Shown here: one piece after another, positions 5,279-5,292 of the stretch
Layout of the letters: each line of letters opens with the position of its first letter
How positions within the stretch are numbered: the first letter of the stretch is position 1
From: Oscillospiraceae bacterium
GTDB lineage: Bacteria > Bacillota_A > Clostridia > Oscillospirales > Oscillospiraceae
NCBI GenBank assembly: GCA_016302015.1
Contig: JAEDOJ010000115.1
Coordinates: forward strand, 1-5,292
Reading direction: 5' to 3'
Length of the DNA stretch: 5,292 nt
The notes under the pieces: generated by a model
What the model was told of the DNA's origin: nothing
The model's database searches: none
What the model saw: only the letters and a program-made list of their open reading frames with translations
Program-made: the position numbers and the translations under genes

Positions 5279-5292
5279 TCTCTCCCTCCGTC
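5279..5292 (-). repeat. Inverted copy of the hairpin repeat, truncated by the window edge
   Basis: Read on the minus strand, these 14 bases match the end of copy 1 (5217-5230) at 13 of 14 positions, including all of GAGGGAGAGA. This is what the end of a second repeat copy in the opposite orientation would look like, 48 bp from the first. The rest lies outside the window, so the call rests on a short match. Confidence 0.55.

Noticed and set aside
5184..5292. Repeats as the edge of a CRISPR array
   Set aside because: The copies are inverted rather than direct, there is a single spacer, and internal hairpins with different arms do not fit regular array units.

Overview
The window is one end of a compact, entirely minus-strand block of housekeeping genes from what looks like a Gram-positive anaerobe of the Clostridia, probably Oscillospiraceae/Ruminococcaceae. 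The evidence for this is strong AGGAGG-type ribosome binding sites, moderately GC-rich coding sequence with AT-rich spacers (judged by eye, not computed), the lepB-rbgA-(small ORF)-rnhB-yraN gene order, and a hairpin-rich interspersed repeat of a type I associate from memory with gut Oscillospiraceae. The genus cannot be fixed from the sequence alone.

Right end, 5037-5292 (no gene): in transcription direction (right to left) there is the start of an inverted copy of a hairpin repeat, a 48-bp AT-rich spacer with a small palindrome, a full copy of the repeat, a strong intrinsic terminator, and then the promoter and ribosome binding site of the operon. The terminator probably closes an upstream minus-strand gene outside the window. 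In many Firmicutes that gene would be rplS (ribosomal protein L19), which is inference.

Operon, 5021 down to 741: signal peptidase I (lepB), ribosome assembly GTPase (rbgA/ylqF), an unrecognised 74-residue protein, ribonuclease HII (rnhB), a YraN-family putative nuclease, an M19 (renal-type) dipeptidase, and a metallophosphoesterase. Successive genes overlap by 1-20 nt or are separated by 7-14 nt, so they are very likely co-transcribed and in part translationally coupled. The first five mix protein export, 50S maturation, RNA-DNA hybrid repair and a nuclease-like protein. The last two are less conserved additions, a dipeptidase and a phosphohydrolase of unknown substrate.

Left end, 740 down to 1: a 99-nt AT-rich spacer carries a plausible extended -10 promoter and a small leader hairpin, followed by the first 213 codons of trigger factor (tig), whose 3' end lies outside the window. 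I see no intrinsic terminator between the phosphoesterase gene and tig, so some read-through is possible.

I see no phage, CRISPR, toxin-antitoxin or defence system. The points most worth a second look are the inverted pair of hairpin repeats next to the terminator, a possible short transcript across it, and the unrecognised 74-residue gene embedded in the operon.
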